Positions 51,545 through 59,952 of a stretch of DNA of 64,000 nt are shown in pieces (position 1 is the stretch's first letter; each line of letters starts with the position of its first letter). The DNA lies in the NCBI RefSeq assembly GCF_020707215.1, contig NZ_JAJFET010000010.1, positions 1 through 64,000 of the forward strand, in the 5' to 3' direction. Made by a program: the position numbers and the translations under genes. The notes under the pieces were generated by a model, which saw nothing but the letters and a program-made list of their open reading frames with translations, did not search any database and was not told where the DNA came from. This DNA comes from Sphingomonas sp. PL-96 (GTDB lineage Bacteria > Pseudomonadota > Alphaproteobacteria > Sphingomonadales > Sphingomonadaceae).

Positions 51545-52662
51545 GCATCACCGTCAACGCCGCCTTCGACAGCGGCAACATCCGCCTCACCGGCATCGAA
51601 GGCGACACGCTGAACCTGGAGATCGTGCGCGATCACCAGTCGGACTTCTACCAGTGGTTCCACTTTCGGGTCGCCGGCGCCAAGGGGCGCCGGCTGACCT
51701 TCCGCATCACCAATGCGGCCGGCTCCGCCTATCCGTTCGGCTGGCCCGGCTATCGCACGCGCATGAGCACCGATCGCGAGGCGTGGCGTCAGGTCGCGGA
51801 CACCGACTATGCCGATGGCGTGCTGCGCTGGAGCGTCGAGATCGACAGCGATGTCGTGTGGTTCGCCTATTTCGCACCCTATTCGATGGAGCGCCACGAC
51901 GCGCTGGTCGCGCGCATCACCGCCGAACCGGGCGTCACCTTGCGCGAACTCGGCCAGAGCCTCGATGGCCGCGCGATCGACTGCCTCTCGATCGGCACCG
52001 GCCCCAAGCAGGTCTGGTTCTATGCCCGCCAGCACCCCGGCGAATCGATGACCGAATGGTTCATGGAAGGCGCGCTAGAAAAGCTGGTCGACCCGACTGA
52101 TGCGACCGCACAGGCGCTTCGCGAGAAGGCGACGCTGCACCTGGTCCCCAACATGAACCCGGACGGGTCCTTCCGTGGCCACCTGCGCACCAATGCCGCG
52201 GGCGTGAACCTCAACCGCGAGTGGCATACGCCCACCGCGGAACGCAGCCCCGAAGTGCTCTGCGTCCGCAACGCCATGGATGAGACCGGCGTCGTCTTCG
52301 CGATGGACGTGCACGGGGACGAGGCGATCCCCGCCAACTTCCTCGCCGGCTATGAGGGTATCCCCGCCTGGACTGATCCGCATGGCGAGAAATTCTACGA
52401 ATATGGCCGCCGCCTGGCCGCCGCGACACCCGACTTCCAGCTCGAGCTCGGCTATGTGAAGTCGCAGCCCGGCACCGCCAACCTGTCGATGTCGACCAAC
52501 CAGCTCGCCGAGCGCTTCGGCGCCGTCTCGATGACGCTGGAGATGCCGTTCAAGGATCACGACCTGAACCCCGATCCGGAGTTCGGCTGGTCGCCCGAGC
52601 GGTCCAAGACGCTTGCCCATTCGTGCCTCGACACGCTTGCCGGGATGATCGACGAACTCTGA
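51541..52662 (+). CDS. M14 zinc carboxypeptidase (cytosolic carboxypeptidase-like)
   Basis: A 373-residue peptidase. An N-terminal beta-sandwich ([25 protein letters not shown]) typical of the cytosolic carboxypeptidase (CCP) branch precedes the catalytic domain. Zinc ligands are in [17 protein letters not shown] (His and Glu near 165 and 168) and [10 protein letters not shown] (His near 257); the general base is in [11 protein letters not shown]. Substrate Arg and Asn lie in [12 protein letters not shown]. Bacterial CCPs have poorly known targets. It is coupled to the DUF4136 gene. Confidence 0.9.
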   Translation: MSITVNAAFDSGNIRLTGIEGDTLNLEIVRDHQSDFYQWFHFRVAGAKGRRLTFRITNAAGSAYPFGWPGYRTRMSTDREAWRQVADTDYADGVLRWSVEIDSDVVWFAYFAPYSMERHDALVARITAEPGVTLRELGQSLDGRAIDCLSIGTGPKQVWFYARQHPGESMTEWFMEGALEKLVDPTDATAQALREKATLHLVPNMNPDGSFRGHLRTNAAGVNLNREWHTPTAERSPEVLCVRNAMDETGVVFAMDVHGDEAIPANFLAGYEGIPAWTDPHGEKFYEYGRRLAAATPDFQLELGYVKSQPGTANLSMSTNQLAERFGAVSMTLEMPFKDHDLNPDPEFGWSPERSKTLAHSCLDTLAGMIDEL

Positions 52663-52702
52663 TCGCCCGGCCCTGCCGCCCACTGTCACTCAAGGAGTCC
52701 TG

Positions 52703-53389
52703 ATGCCCAGCCTCGTCCTCATTCGTCACGGCCAGTCCGCCTGGAACCTGGAAAACCGCTTCACCGGCTGGTGGGACGTCAACCTGACCGAGCAGGGCAT
52801 TGCCGAGGCGACTGCGGCCGGCGAGCTGCTGGCCGCCAAGGGCCTGGACTTCGACCAGTGCTTCACCAGCCTTCAGACGCGCGCGATCAAGACGCTCAAC
52901 CTGGCGCTGGAATCGATGGGCCGGCTGTGGCTGCCGGTCGAGAAGGACTGGCGCCTGAACGAGCGCCACTATGGTGGCCTCACCGGCCTGGACAAGGCGG
53001 AGACCGCGGCCAAGCACGGGGACGACCAGGTCAAGATCTGGCGGCGCAGCTTCGACATCCCGCCGCCCGTGGCCGAGGCAGGCGGCGCGTACGACCTCTC
53101 CAGCGACCGTCGCTATGCCGGCATCCACGTGCCCGCGACCGAGAGCCTGAAGGACACGATCGCCCGCGTGCTGCCTTATTGGGAGGCGCGCATCGTCCCC
53201 GAGCTCAAGGCCGGCAAGCGCGTGCTGATCTCCGCCCACGGCAATTCGCTGCGCGCGCTGGTCAAGCACCTGTCGGGCATTTCGGACGCGGACATCGCCA
53301 GCCTGGAAATCCCGACCGGCCAGCCGCTCGTCTATGAGCTGGACGAGGCGCTGAACGCCACCGACCGCTACTATCTGCGCGATCGCTGA
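52703..53389 (+). CDS. gpmA: 2,3-bisphosphoglycerate-dependent phosphoglycerate mutase
   Basis: A 228-residue glycolytic enzyme interconverting 3- and 2-phosphoglycerate. The phosphorylated His9 is in [20 protein letters not shown]; the second site is [30 protein letters not shown] and [11 protein letters not shown] are also typical. AAGGAG precedes the ATG at an ideal distance. Confidence 0.95.
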   Translation: MPSLVLIRHGQSAWNLENRFTGWWDVNLTEQGIAEATAAGELLAAKGLDFDQCFTSLQTRAIKTLNLALESMGRLWLPVEKDWRLNERHYGGLTGLDKAETAAKHGDDQVKIWRRSFDIPPPVAEAGGAYDLSSDRRYAGIHVPATESLKDTIARVLPYWEARIVPELKAGKRVLISAHGNSLRALVKHLSGISDADIASLEIPTGQPLVYELDEALNATDRYYLRDR

Positions 53390-53476
53390 GAAACCGCCCG
53401 CGTCCCGTCATGCTGACGAACGTCGGCATGACGGGTGGGGAACGCGGCCATCAGCCCCCGCAGCTCAAGGCCAACC

Positions 53477-53603
53477 CCGTTTGTCTCGAGCAGGGATCGA
53501 GCTTGTCGAGAGCCCGTGTCGAGAGAGCCGCCACCACCGACCTCTCGATACGCCGTCTCGACAAGCTCGACGGCTACTCGAGGCAAACGGAAGAAGACGC
53601 AGG
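53477..53603 (+). repeat. Dispersed repeat of about 125 bases, copy 1
   Basis: Nearly the same sequence recurs, in the same direction, at 58934-59057. Inside, 53497-53511 and 53556-53570 are perfect 15-base inverted arms. It occupies most of the 300-base gap between gpmA and purE, which holds no gene I can support. It resembles a non-autonomous palindromic element. Confidence 0.85.
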
Positions 53604-53689
53604 TCGACGGGACCACCACATTCCCCTCCACCCTTGCCCCCCGCGGCCCCGCTCTCTAGGAAACCCGCTTCCTCGCATTCGGGACAGCG

Positions 53690-54175
53690 ATGGCAGACCA
53701 ACCTCTCGTCGGCATCATCATGGGCAGCACCTCCGACTGGGAGACGATGCGCCACGCAGCGGACGTGCTCGACGCGCTCGGCGTGCCGCACGAAACCAAG
53801 GTCGTCTCCGCACACCGCACCCCCCGCCGGCTGGTCGACTATGCCGAAGGCGCCGCGGGACGTGGGCTGAAGGTCGTGATCGCCGGCGCGGGCGGCGCGG
53901 CCCACCTGCCGGGCATGGCCGCCTCGATGACCCGGCTGCCGGTGCTGGGCGTGCCGGTCGAGTCCAAGGCGTTGAGCGGCATGGATAGCCTGCTCTCGAT
54001 CGTGCAGATGCCCGCCGGCATCCCGGTCGGCACCCTTGCCATCGGTCGCGCAGGGGCCGTCAACGCGGGGCTGATGGCGGCTGCGATCCTTGCCGTCGCC
54101 GACGACGCGCTCGCCGCGCGGCTGGAAGCATGGCGGGCGAAGCAGACCGACAGCGTGGCGATCGACCCGCAATGA
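53690..54175 (+). CDS. purE: N5-carboxyaminoimidazole ribonucleotide mutase
   Basis: A 161-residue class I PurE, acting with PurK in purine synthesis to convert N5-CAIR to CAIR. The motifs [22 protein letters not shown] and [13 protein letters not shown] and the [17 protein letters not shown] block are all typical. Its end overlaps purK by four bases. Confidence 0.97.
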   Translation: MADQPLVGIIMGSTSDWETMRHAADVLDALGVPHETKVVSAHRTPRRLVDYAEGAAGRGLKVVIAGAGGAAHLPGMAASMTRLPVLGVPVESKALSGMDSLLSIVQMPAGIPVGTLAIGRAGAVNAGLMAAAILAVADDALAARLEAWRAKQTDSVAIDPQ

Positions 54176-55239
54176 CGCTGGCACCCGGCGCCACCATCGG
54201 CATCATCGGATCGGGTCAGCTCGGCCGCATGATCGGCATGGCCGCAGCCCAGCTCGGCTATCGCATCCACGTCTATGCCCCCGATACCGGTCCTGCCAAC
54301 GACGTGGCGGCGACGCACAGCCGCGGCGCCTATGACGACGGCGTGGCGCTGGCGCGCTTCGCCGCAGAGGTCGACGTCGTCACCTATGAGTTCGAGAACA
54401 TCGCCGCCGAGCCGATCGCGGCGCTGGAGCAGCAGGTGCCGGTGCACCCCTCCTCGCAATCGCTGCGCGTGGCGCAGGACCGGGTCGCCGAAAAGCGGTT
54501 CGTAGAGGAACTAGGCGGCCGCCCCGCCCGCTGGGCTGCGGTCGATACCCGCGCCGATCTCGACGCGGCGATCGCCACCATCGGCTGCCCTGCGGTGCTC
54601 AAGACCACGCGCTTCGGCTATGACGGCAAGGGCCAGGCTCGGCTCACGTCGTCGGACGACGCCGACGCCGCTTGGGCGGCGATCGGCGAGGGTCCGGCGA
54701 TCCTGGAGGCGTTCGTCCCCTTCACGCATGAATTCTCGATCATCCTGGCGCGCGGGCCGGACGGCAGCCTGCTGAGCTATCCGCCCGCCTGTAACGTCCA
54801 CAAGGACGGTATCCTCGACACCTCGACGGTACCCGCCCCGGCCGAAGTGGCCGCGCAATGGACCGAGGCAGCGGCGCTCGCCGGCCGCGTCGCCGAAGCG
54901 CTTGACCATGTCGGGGTGCTGACGCTGGAGTTCTTCTGCGGCCCGGATGGTCCGGTGTTCAACGAAATGGCCCCGCGCGTCCACAACTCCGGCCACTGGA
55001 CCATCGAGGGCGCGGAAACCTCGCAGTTCGAGAACCACGTCCGCGCGATCTGCGGCCTGCCGCTGGGCCCGGTGCGGATGACCGGCCGCGAGGCGGTGAT
55101 GACCAACCTGATCGGCGAGGACGCCGATGCCTGGCCCGCCCTGATGGCCGAGCCCGGCGCCCACCTGCACCTCTACGGCAAGCGCGAAGTCCGCGCCGGC
55201 CGCAAGATGGGCCATGTCACGCGAGTGGTGCGCGACTGA
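54172..55239 (+). CDS. purK: N5-carboxyaminoimidazole ribonucleotide synthase
   Basis: A 355-residue ATP-grasp enzyme that joins bicarbonate to AIR using ATP. The N-terminal [17 protein letters not shown], the ATP-grasp [15 protein letters not shown] and [16 protein letters not shown], and the metal-binding [20 protein letters not shown] are present. It starts in the purE stop (ATGA), so the pair is coupled. Confidence 0.97.
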   Translation: MTLAPGATIGIIGSGQLGRMIGMAAAQLGYRIHVYAPDTGPANDVAATHSRGAYDDGVALARFAAEVDVVTYEFENIAAEPIAALEQQVPVHPSSQSLRVAQDRVAEKRFVEELGGRPARWAAVDTRADLDAAIATIGCPAVLKTTRFGYDGKGQARLTSSDDADAAWAAIGEGPAILEAFVPFTHEFSIILARGPDGSLLSYPPACNVHKDGILDTSTVPAPAEVAAQWTEAAALAGRVAEALDHVGVLTLEFFCGPDGPVFNEMAPRVHNSGHWTIEGAETSQFENHVRAICGLPLGPVRMTGREAVMTNLIGEDADAWPALMAEPGAHLHLYGKREVRAGRKMGHVTRVVRD

Positions 55240-55297
55240 AGGCGGGCGTTGCCGGGCGGCGGCTGCCCGGCCCGTACGCGCCGCAACGGCTCGCCTG

Positions 55298-55738
55298 TCA
55301 GCGCGTGATCGCCAATCCGCTGCCGAGGACCAGTGCGTCTTCGACGAAGCCGCTCTTCGTCTGGCCGAACCGGCGCAGCGCGCGCATGCGGAGCGACAAG
55401 CCCACATAGGACGCCGCGATCGCGGTCGCCGCGGCTAGTACCGCAGCGGTCTTGCGCTGATCGGCCGGCGCCAGCGCTGCGCCCGCAAAGGCTGCGGTGG
55501 TCGTGCGTGCGATCAGTCCCGGCAGGACGGTGCGATCGGGTGCGGTGCGCATCTTGTCGCCCGCCATCTCCGCTGCGGCCAGCGCCACCGCACCGGTCGC
55601 GACCAGCGGATGCGTGAGCAGGTCGCGTGCCGGCGCATCCTGCGGCAGGCGGTCGCGCCGCGCGGCGCCCGCGACCAGCGCAAGCGGGGTCATCGCGCGC
55701 TGGCCGGCGACAAGGCCGATAAGAAGGGAGCGAAGCAT
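55298..55738 (-). CDS. DUF4126 membrane protein
   Basis: A 146-residue hydrophobic protein. MLRSLLIGLVAGQRAMTPLA, with the GQRA/TP motif, PGLIARTTTAAFAGAAL and LRMRALRRFGQTKSGFVEDA match DUF4126. It has about three membrane stretches. The function is unknown. It ends head to tail against purK (converging), and lies 60 bases downstream of nothing on the same strand except the UV endonuclease gene ahead of it. Confidence 0.8.
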   Translation of the reverse strand: MLRSLLIGLVAGQRAMTPLALVAGAARRDRLPQDAPARDLLTHPLVATGAVALAAAEMAGDKMRTAPDRTVLPGLIARTTTAAFAGAALAPADQRKTAAVLAAATAIAASYVGLSLRMRALRRFGQTKSGFVEDALVLGSGLAITR

Positions 55739-55798
55739 GCGGATCTCCTGAAATGGTCCTGGAAGGCAACGAGCAGACGGCGGCGGGTATCCCGGCGG

Positions 55799-56932
55799 TC
55801 AGGCGGCGCCTTCGTCCACGTCGGGCGTATCCTCGGCATCCACCCCATCCTCGATCGCCGCATCGTCGGCTTCGAGCGCGGCGGCATCCTCGGCATGGAT
55901 GCCGAAGCGCGCTGCCACGTCGGGCGCAAAGCGCAGCAGGTCGCCGCGCAGCTTCATGAGGGCCAGATCCTTCGACTTGCCCTCCAGCATCACGTCGAAC
56001 TCCAGGCCATTGGCAGTGCGCATGAAGGTCGCGAATTCAAACGGGTTGGTGAAGTCGGCATGGCCGGTCCAGATCGGCGGGCGCAGCACCGTCTTCACGC
56101 GTGCGTTGGGCTTTACGGGTGCCTTGGTGACCTCGTCCTTGGCCGCCTTGCCGCGCTTGGCGGGGGTGATCTTCTGCTTCACCTCGCGCATCTCGGTGCG
56201 GGGCGAGGAGAAGTGGATCTTGGGCCGCACGCCGGTGGGCCAGCTCGCCATGAAGCGCTCCAGCGTGTCGCGCAGGTCCAGCCCCTCCGGGTTGAGGCAC
56301 CAGAAGTGCTGATAGTCGAAGATCAGCCGGACGCCGGTGCGCTCGTGAATCCATAGCACGTCCGCCGCGGAGAAGCGGATGTCGTCATTCTCCAGCACCA
56401 GCCGGCGCCGGACATGGTCAGGGCATTGCTCCCAGCCTTCGATCCAGCGGGCGCGCGCCGCCTCGCGGTCGTCATAGACGCCGCCGACATGGGTGATCAC
56501 CACCGCCTCGTCGTTCAGCCCCATGCGGTCGAGCATTTCCGACTGGCTGGCGAGATCCTGGATGCTTTTGGCGGTCAGCTCCGGATTGGGGCTGTTGAGC
56601 AGGATATATTGCGACGGATGGAAGGACAGCCGCATGTCGAGCGACCGCGCCTTGGCACCAAAGGCGGCGAGCTCCGCATCGCTTTCCGCGACCATGGCGT
56701 GGAACTGCGGCATGTCCGGGTGGGTGGCATAGGGCGCCAGGTCCGACGACAGCCGGTACATGGGAATGCCCTTGGCCGCGCAATAGTCGAGCACGCGGTC
56801 GACATGCTCGAGCGAGCATTTGAGGTGCGGGCTCGCCTGCCAGCGGCGGGTGTCGTTGCTCTTGAGTTCGGGCTTGCCCATCACCTTGACGGGAAAGCCC
56901 AGTCGCATCGGACGTTCGGATTGGTTCGGCAT
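55799..56932 (-). CDS. uvsE: UV damage endonuclease UvsE/UvdE
   Basis: A 377-residue TIM-barrel nuclease that nicks DNA 5' to UV photoproducts and starts an alternative excision repair. Conserved segments are FPVKVMG, YRLSSDLAPYATHP, RLSFHPSQYILLNSP, VVITHVGGVYDDREAA, LVLENDDIRFSAADVL and RLIFDYQHFWCLN. A lysine-rich insertion (KQKITPAKRGKAAKDEVTK) interrupts the last third, and the C-terminus is an acidic tail of about 30 residues, both outside the usual core. The enzyme is uncommon in Proteobacteria. Together with the photolyase at 38 kb it gives two UV repair routes. Confidence 0.9.
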   Translation of the reverse strand: MPNQSERPMRLGFPVKVMGKPELKSNDTRRWQASPHLKCSLEHVDRVLDYCAAKGIPMYRLSSDLAPYATHPDMPQFHAMVAESDAELAAFGAKARSLDMRLSFHPSQYILLNSPNPELTAKSIQDLASQSEMLDRMGLNDEAVVITHVGGVYDDREAARARWIEGWEQCPDHVRRRLVLENDDIRFSAADVLWIHERTGVRLIFDYQHFWCLNPEGLDLRDTLERFMASWPTGVRPKIHFSSPRTEMREVKQKITPAKRGKAAKDEVTKAPVKPNARVKTVLRPPIWTGHADFTNPFEFATFMRTANGLEFDVMLEGKSKDLALMKLRGDLLRFAPDVAARFGIHAEDAAALEADDAAIEDGVDAEDTPDVDEGAA

Positions 56933-56967
56933 CGCCTGCCCAACGGGCGGCGGCGCCAGAGGGTCCG

Positions 56968-57255
56968 TTATTCCACCAGCGCGTCGATCGCCTGGGCCAT
57001 GTCGATGTCGCGGGGGGAAAGCCCGCCCGCCTCATGTGTGGTCAGCAGGATGTCGACCCGGTTCCACACGTTCGACCATTCGGGGTGATGGTCCGCCTTT
57101 TCCGCCAGCATCGCGACCTGAGTCATGAAGGCGAACGCCTGGCTGAAATTGTCAAAGGTGAAGCTGCGCGTGATCGCGTCGCGCGCGTCGTCATGGTCCC
57201 AGTCGGGCAGCCCGTCGAGCGCATCGGCGCGCTCCGCCTCGTTCAACAGCTCCAT
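56968..57255 (-). CDS. phhB: 4a-hydroxytetrahydrobiopterin dehydratase
   Basis: A 95-residue pterin-4a-carbinolamine dehydratase. The active-site motif is [17 protein letters not shown] with [17 protein letters not shown] after it. It recycles the oxidised pterin of aromatic amino acid hydroxylases, or serves as a folate/molybdopterin-related PCD-like protein; no phenylalanine hydroxylase is near. It diverges from a zincin gene. Confidence 0.93.
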   Translation of the reverse strand: MELLNEAERADALDGLPDWDHDDARDAITRSFTFDNFSQAFAFMTQVAMLAEKADHHPEWSNVWNRVDILLTTHEAGGLSPRDIDMAQAIDALVE

Positions 57256-57302
57256 TCGACCCTCCTTGTGCGGCCTTGCTGGCAGGGCCTATGGACGAAG
57301 CC

Positions 57303-57713
57303 ATGTCCGAGCAAGCGCCTTTGCAGTTCGCCCCCGACGCCGCCCGTATCGAGGCGCTCGCGCGTACGGCGCTCGCCCGCATCCCCGAGCCGTTCGCCGA
57401 GCATCTGAAGGACGTCGTGCTGCTGGTCGAGGAGTTCGCCGACGACGAGACGCTCGACGCGATGGAGATCGAGGATCCGTTCGCGCTGACCGGTCTCTAC
57501 CACGGTCTGCCGGTGGGCGAGAAATCCGCCTGGACCGGGGTCGCCATGCCGGACCGCATCCACCTCTATCGCCGCGCGCTGCTCGACGAATGGGTCGAGA
57601 CGGGCGTCGCGCTCGAAGCGCTCATCACCCATGTCGTGGTGCATGAAGTCGGCCATCATTTCGGCCTGTCGGACGCCGACATGCACGCGCTGGAGGAAGC
57701 GGCGGGCGCGTGA
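57303..57713 (+). CDS. Minimal zinc metallopeptidase (zincin, DUF1025 type)
   Basis: A 136-residue protein of the small MMP-like zincin family. The active site is HVVVHEVGHHFGLSDADMH (HExGHHxGLSD). An N-terminal helical part (LARTALARIPEPFAEHLKDV) and GLYHGLPVGEKSAWTG precede it, as in the family. The physiological role is unknown. ATG 57303 is chosen from homology; one four codons earlier is in frame. Its stop overlaps the ccmA start (GTGA). Confidence 0.88.
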   Translation: MSEQAPLQFAPDAARIEALARTALARIPEPFAEHLKDVVLLVEEFADDETLDAMEIEDPFALTGLYHGLPVGEKSAWTGVAMPDRIHLYRRALLDEWVETGVALEALITHVVVHEVGHHFGLSDADMHALEEAAGA

Positions 57714-58294
57714 GCGGCGCGGCGCTTGTGCTGGACGGCGTCGCTTGCGTGCGCGGCGGCCGGCTCTTGTTCAGGGGGTTCGGCCTGGCGCTTGGCGCTG
57801 GAGAGGCGGCGCTGGTGACGGGCCCCAATGGCGTCGGCAAGTCGAGCCTGATCCGCATCGCCGCCGGACTGCTGGCGCCGGCCGCGGGGCGGGTGGAGGC
57901 GCAGGGCAGCCGCGCGCTGCTGGCCGAGACGGCGGCGCTGGATCCGGAGCGGACGCTGGCGGACTCGGTCGCTTTCTGGGCGGCGCTGGATGGCGCGCGC
58001 GAGCGGGTGCCGGACGCGTTGGCGGCAGTGGGGCTCGGCGCGCTTGCCGAAGTACCGGTGCGGATGCTGTCTACCGGCCAGCGCCGCCGCGCGGCGCTCG
58101 CGCGGGTCGTGGCAGGCGGTGCCGCCATCTGGCTGCTCGACGAGCCGGTCAACGGCCTCGACACCGCCTCGACCGCGTTGCTTGAGGGGCTGGTCGCACA
58201 ACACCGGGCGGAGGGTGGCATCGTGCTGGTGGCGAGCCATGTGCCGGTTGCGCTGCCGGGCGCGCGAGTGCTGCCGCTGGAGCCGGCGGAATGA
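57710..58294 (+). CDS. ccmA: Heme exporter ATP-binding protein CcmA
   Basis: A 194-residue ABC ATPase. Walker A GPNGVGKS is at residues 38-45, the signature is MLSTGQRRRAALARV, and Walker B is WLLDEPVNGLD. The small size and the LSTGQRRR form of the signature are those of CcmA. With CcmB it forms the ABC part of the cytochrome c maturation system I, releasing CcmE from holo-CcmC. The start is GTG 57710, coupled to the zincin gene. Confidence 0.94.
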   Translation: MSGAALVLDGVACVRGGRLLFRGFGLALGAGEAALVTGPNGVGKSSLIRIAAGLLAPAAGRVEAQGSRALLAETAALDPERTLADSVAFWAALDGARERVPDALAAVGLGALAEVPVRMLSTGQRRRAALARVVAGGAAIWLLDEPVNGLDTASTALLEGLVAQHRAEGGIVLVASHVPVALPGARVLPLEPAE

Positions 58295-58926
58295 TCGCAA
58301 TCGGCTTGCGCGAGCTGCGCCGGGCCTGGAGTGGCGGCGGGCTGATGCTGACGCTCGCCTTTTTCCTGCTGGTCGCGACGCTGTTCCCGTTCGCGATCGG
58401 CCCGGACGCGAAGCTGCTCGCGCGGATCGGCGGCGGGGTGGTGTGGGCAACCGCGCTGCTGGCAGCACTGCTGCCGGTCGAGCGGCTGGTGCTGCCGGAC
58501 CTGGAGTCAGGCGTGATCGACCAGTTCGCGGTGCGCGGCCTGTCGGGTGCCGGCGTGGCGCTCGCCAAGATCCTGGGCCACTGGATCGGCTTCGGCCCGG
58601 CGGTGATGCTGGCGGCTGCGCTCAGCGCGGCGCTGCTGGAGATGCCGGCCGAGGTGCTGTTGCGGCTGGAGCTGGGGCTGTTGCTGGGAACGCCCGGCCT
58701 GGCGGCGCTGGCGGTCGCGACTGCCGCGCTGGTCGCCGGCCTGCGGGGCGCGGGCGCGGTGGCGGGCATGGTGATGCTGCCGTTCGCGCTGCCCCTGCTG
58801 GTGTTCGGCGCGGGTGCCCTGGAGGGCGGCAGTTCCGGCCTCAAGCTCGTCGCGGCGACGAGCCTGCTGCTGCTGGCCGGCGCCCCGTTCGTGGCTGGCG
58901 CTGCGCTGCGGTTCGCGCGGGAGTAG
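58291..58926 (+). CDS. ccmB: Heme exporter membrane protein CcmB
   Basis: A 211-residue membrane protein with about six helices. The start LRELRRAWSGGGLMLTLAFF, the FPFAIGPDAKLLARIGGGV block and LFQDD-like ERLVLPDLESGVIDQ are CcmB hallmarks. It overlaps ccmA by four bases. The usual next gene, ccmC, is absent: a repeat element and then a converging methyltransferase gene follow. Confidence 0.94.
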   Translation: MIAIGLRELRRAWSGGGLMLTLAFFLLVATLFPFAIGPDAKLLARIGGGVVWATALLAALLPVERLVLPDLESGVIDQFAVRGLSGAGVALAKILGHWIGFGPAVMLAAALSAALLEMPAEVLLRLELGLLLGTPGLAALAVATAALVAGLRGAGAVAGMVMLPFALPLLVFGAGALEGGSSGLKLVAATSLLLLAGAPFVAGAALRFARE

Positions 58927-58933
58927 ACCCACT

Positions 58934-59057
58934 CCGTTTGTCTCGAGCAGGGATCGAGCTTGTCGAGAGCCCGTGTCGAGAGAGCCACCACCGGTTTCTC
59001 GATACGCCGTCTCGACAAGCTCGACGGCTACTCGAAACGAACGGGGGAAGACGAGGA
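58934..59057 (+). repeat. Dispersed repeat of about 125 bases, copy 2
   Basis: Second copy of the element at 53477-53603, in the same direction, with the same perfect 15-base inverted arms (58954-58968 and 59010-59024). It fills the gap after ccmB. The copies differ at a few internal bases and by a 4-base length change. Confidence 0.85.
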
Positions 59058-59082
59058 GGGCGGCATGGTTAGGCGGCCGGTG

Positions 59083-59952
59083 CTACCGCCGCCACCGCGC
59101 GAAAATCGCCGTCGGCAGCGTCAGCCCGCGCGCCTCCTCGCGGACGCCGAGTTCGCCGCACTCCACCGTGCCGCCCAGGTCGGCCAGCGCCTGGCGCAGC
59201 AGCTCGCCGATCGCGAGCGCGGACATGCGCACGGCGTAAACGGTCAGGAACAGGAAGCGCGAGTTGTCGTCGAGCAGCTGGCGGCAGTCGGCGATGAGGG
59301 CGGGGAGGTGATCCTCCAGCTTCCACACCTCGCCATTGGGGCCGCGGCCCCATTTGGGCGGATCGAGCAGGATGCCGTCATAGCGGCGGTTGCGGCGCAC
59401 CTCGCGCGCGACGAACTTGGTGGCATCCTCGACAAGCCAGCGCACCGGCAGGTCGGTCATGCCCGACAGCACCGCGTTGCCCCGGGCGGCCTCGACCGAC
59501 TTCTTGGACGCGTCGACGTGGACCATGCGGGCTCCGGCAGAGGCGAGCGCGAGCGTTCCGACGCCGGTGTAGCCGAACAGGTTCAGGCACTCAGGCTCAG
59601 GCGCGTCACCCAACTGCTCGCGCATCCAGCTCCACACCGGTGCCATGTCCGGGAAGAAGCCCAGGTGGCGGAACGGGGTGTTCTGCGCCGTGAAGCGGAC
59701 CTGATCCCAGGCGAGCGGCCAGCCTTCGCGCGGCACGGGCTTGTCAAACTGCCAGCGGCCGCCGCCCTCCTCGTCGGAGCCGGGCACGAATTCGCCGTGC
59801 GCGTCCCAATCCGGTGACGCCGGCGCCCACATCGCCTGAGGCTCCGGGCGGATGAAGCGATAGGGGCCGTAGCGCTCCAGCTTGCGGCCGTGGCCGCAGT
59901 CCACCAGGCCGTAATCGGCCCAGGGCTCGCCGATCAGGCTGACGAGCTTCAC
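59083..59952 (-). CDS. Class I SAM-dependent methyltransferase (RlmI/RlmL-like)
   Basis: A 289-residue methyltransferase. The N-terminus includes GHGRKLERYGPYRFIRPEPQ, followed by motif I NLFGYTGVGTLALASAGA, VHVDASKKSVEAARGNA and the catalytic YDGILLDPPKWGRGPNG. This matches the family related to rRNA (cytosine-C5)-methyltransferases RlmI/RlmK, but the PUA domain of RlmI is missing, so the RNA target is uncertain. The start is GTG 59952, overlapping the thrC stop (GTGA). The longer upstream frame crosses thrC and SURF1 in the wrong phase. Confidence 0.85.
   Translation of the reverse strand: MKLVSLIGEPWADYGLVDCGHGRKLERYGPYRFIRPEPQAMWAPASPDWDAHGEFVPGSDEEGGGRWQFDKPVPREGWPLAWDQVRFTAQNTPFRHLGFFPDMAPVWSWMREQLGDAPEPECLNLFGYTGVGTLALASAGARMVHVDASKKSVEAARGNAVLSGMTDLPVRWLVEDATKFVAREVRRNRRYDGILLDPPKWGRGPNGEVWKLEDHLPALIADCRQLLDDNSRFLFLTVYAVRMSALAIGELLRQALADLGGTVECGELGVREEARGLTLPTAIFARWRR

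Noticed and set aside
53477-59057. A possible CRISPR array from repeated palindromes
   Set aside because: Only two copies, 5.4 kb apart with genes between them; no regular spacing and no cas genes.
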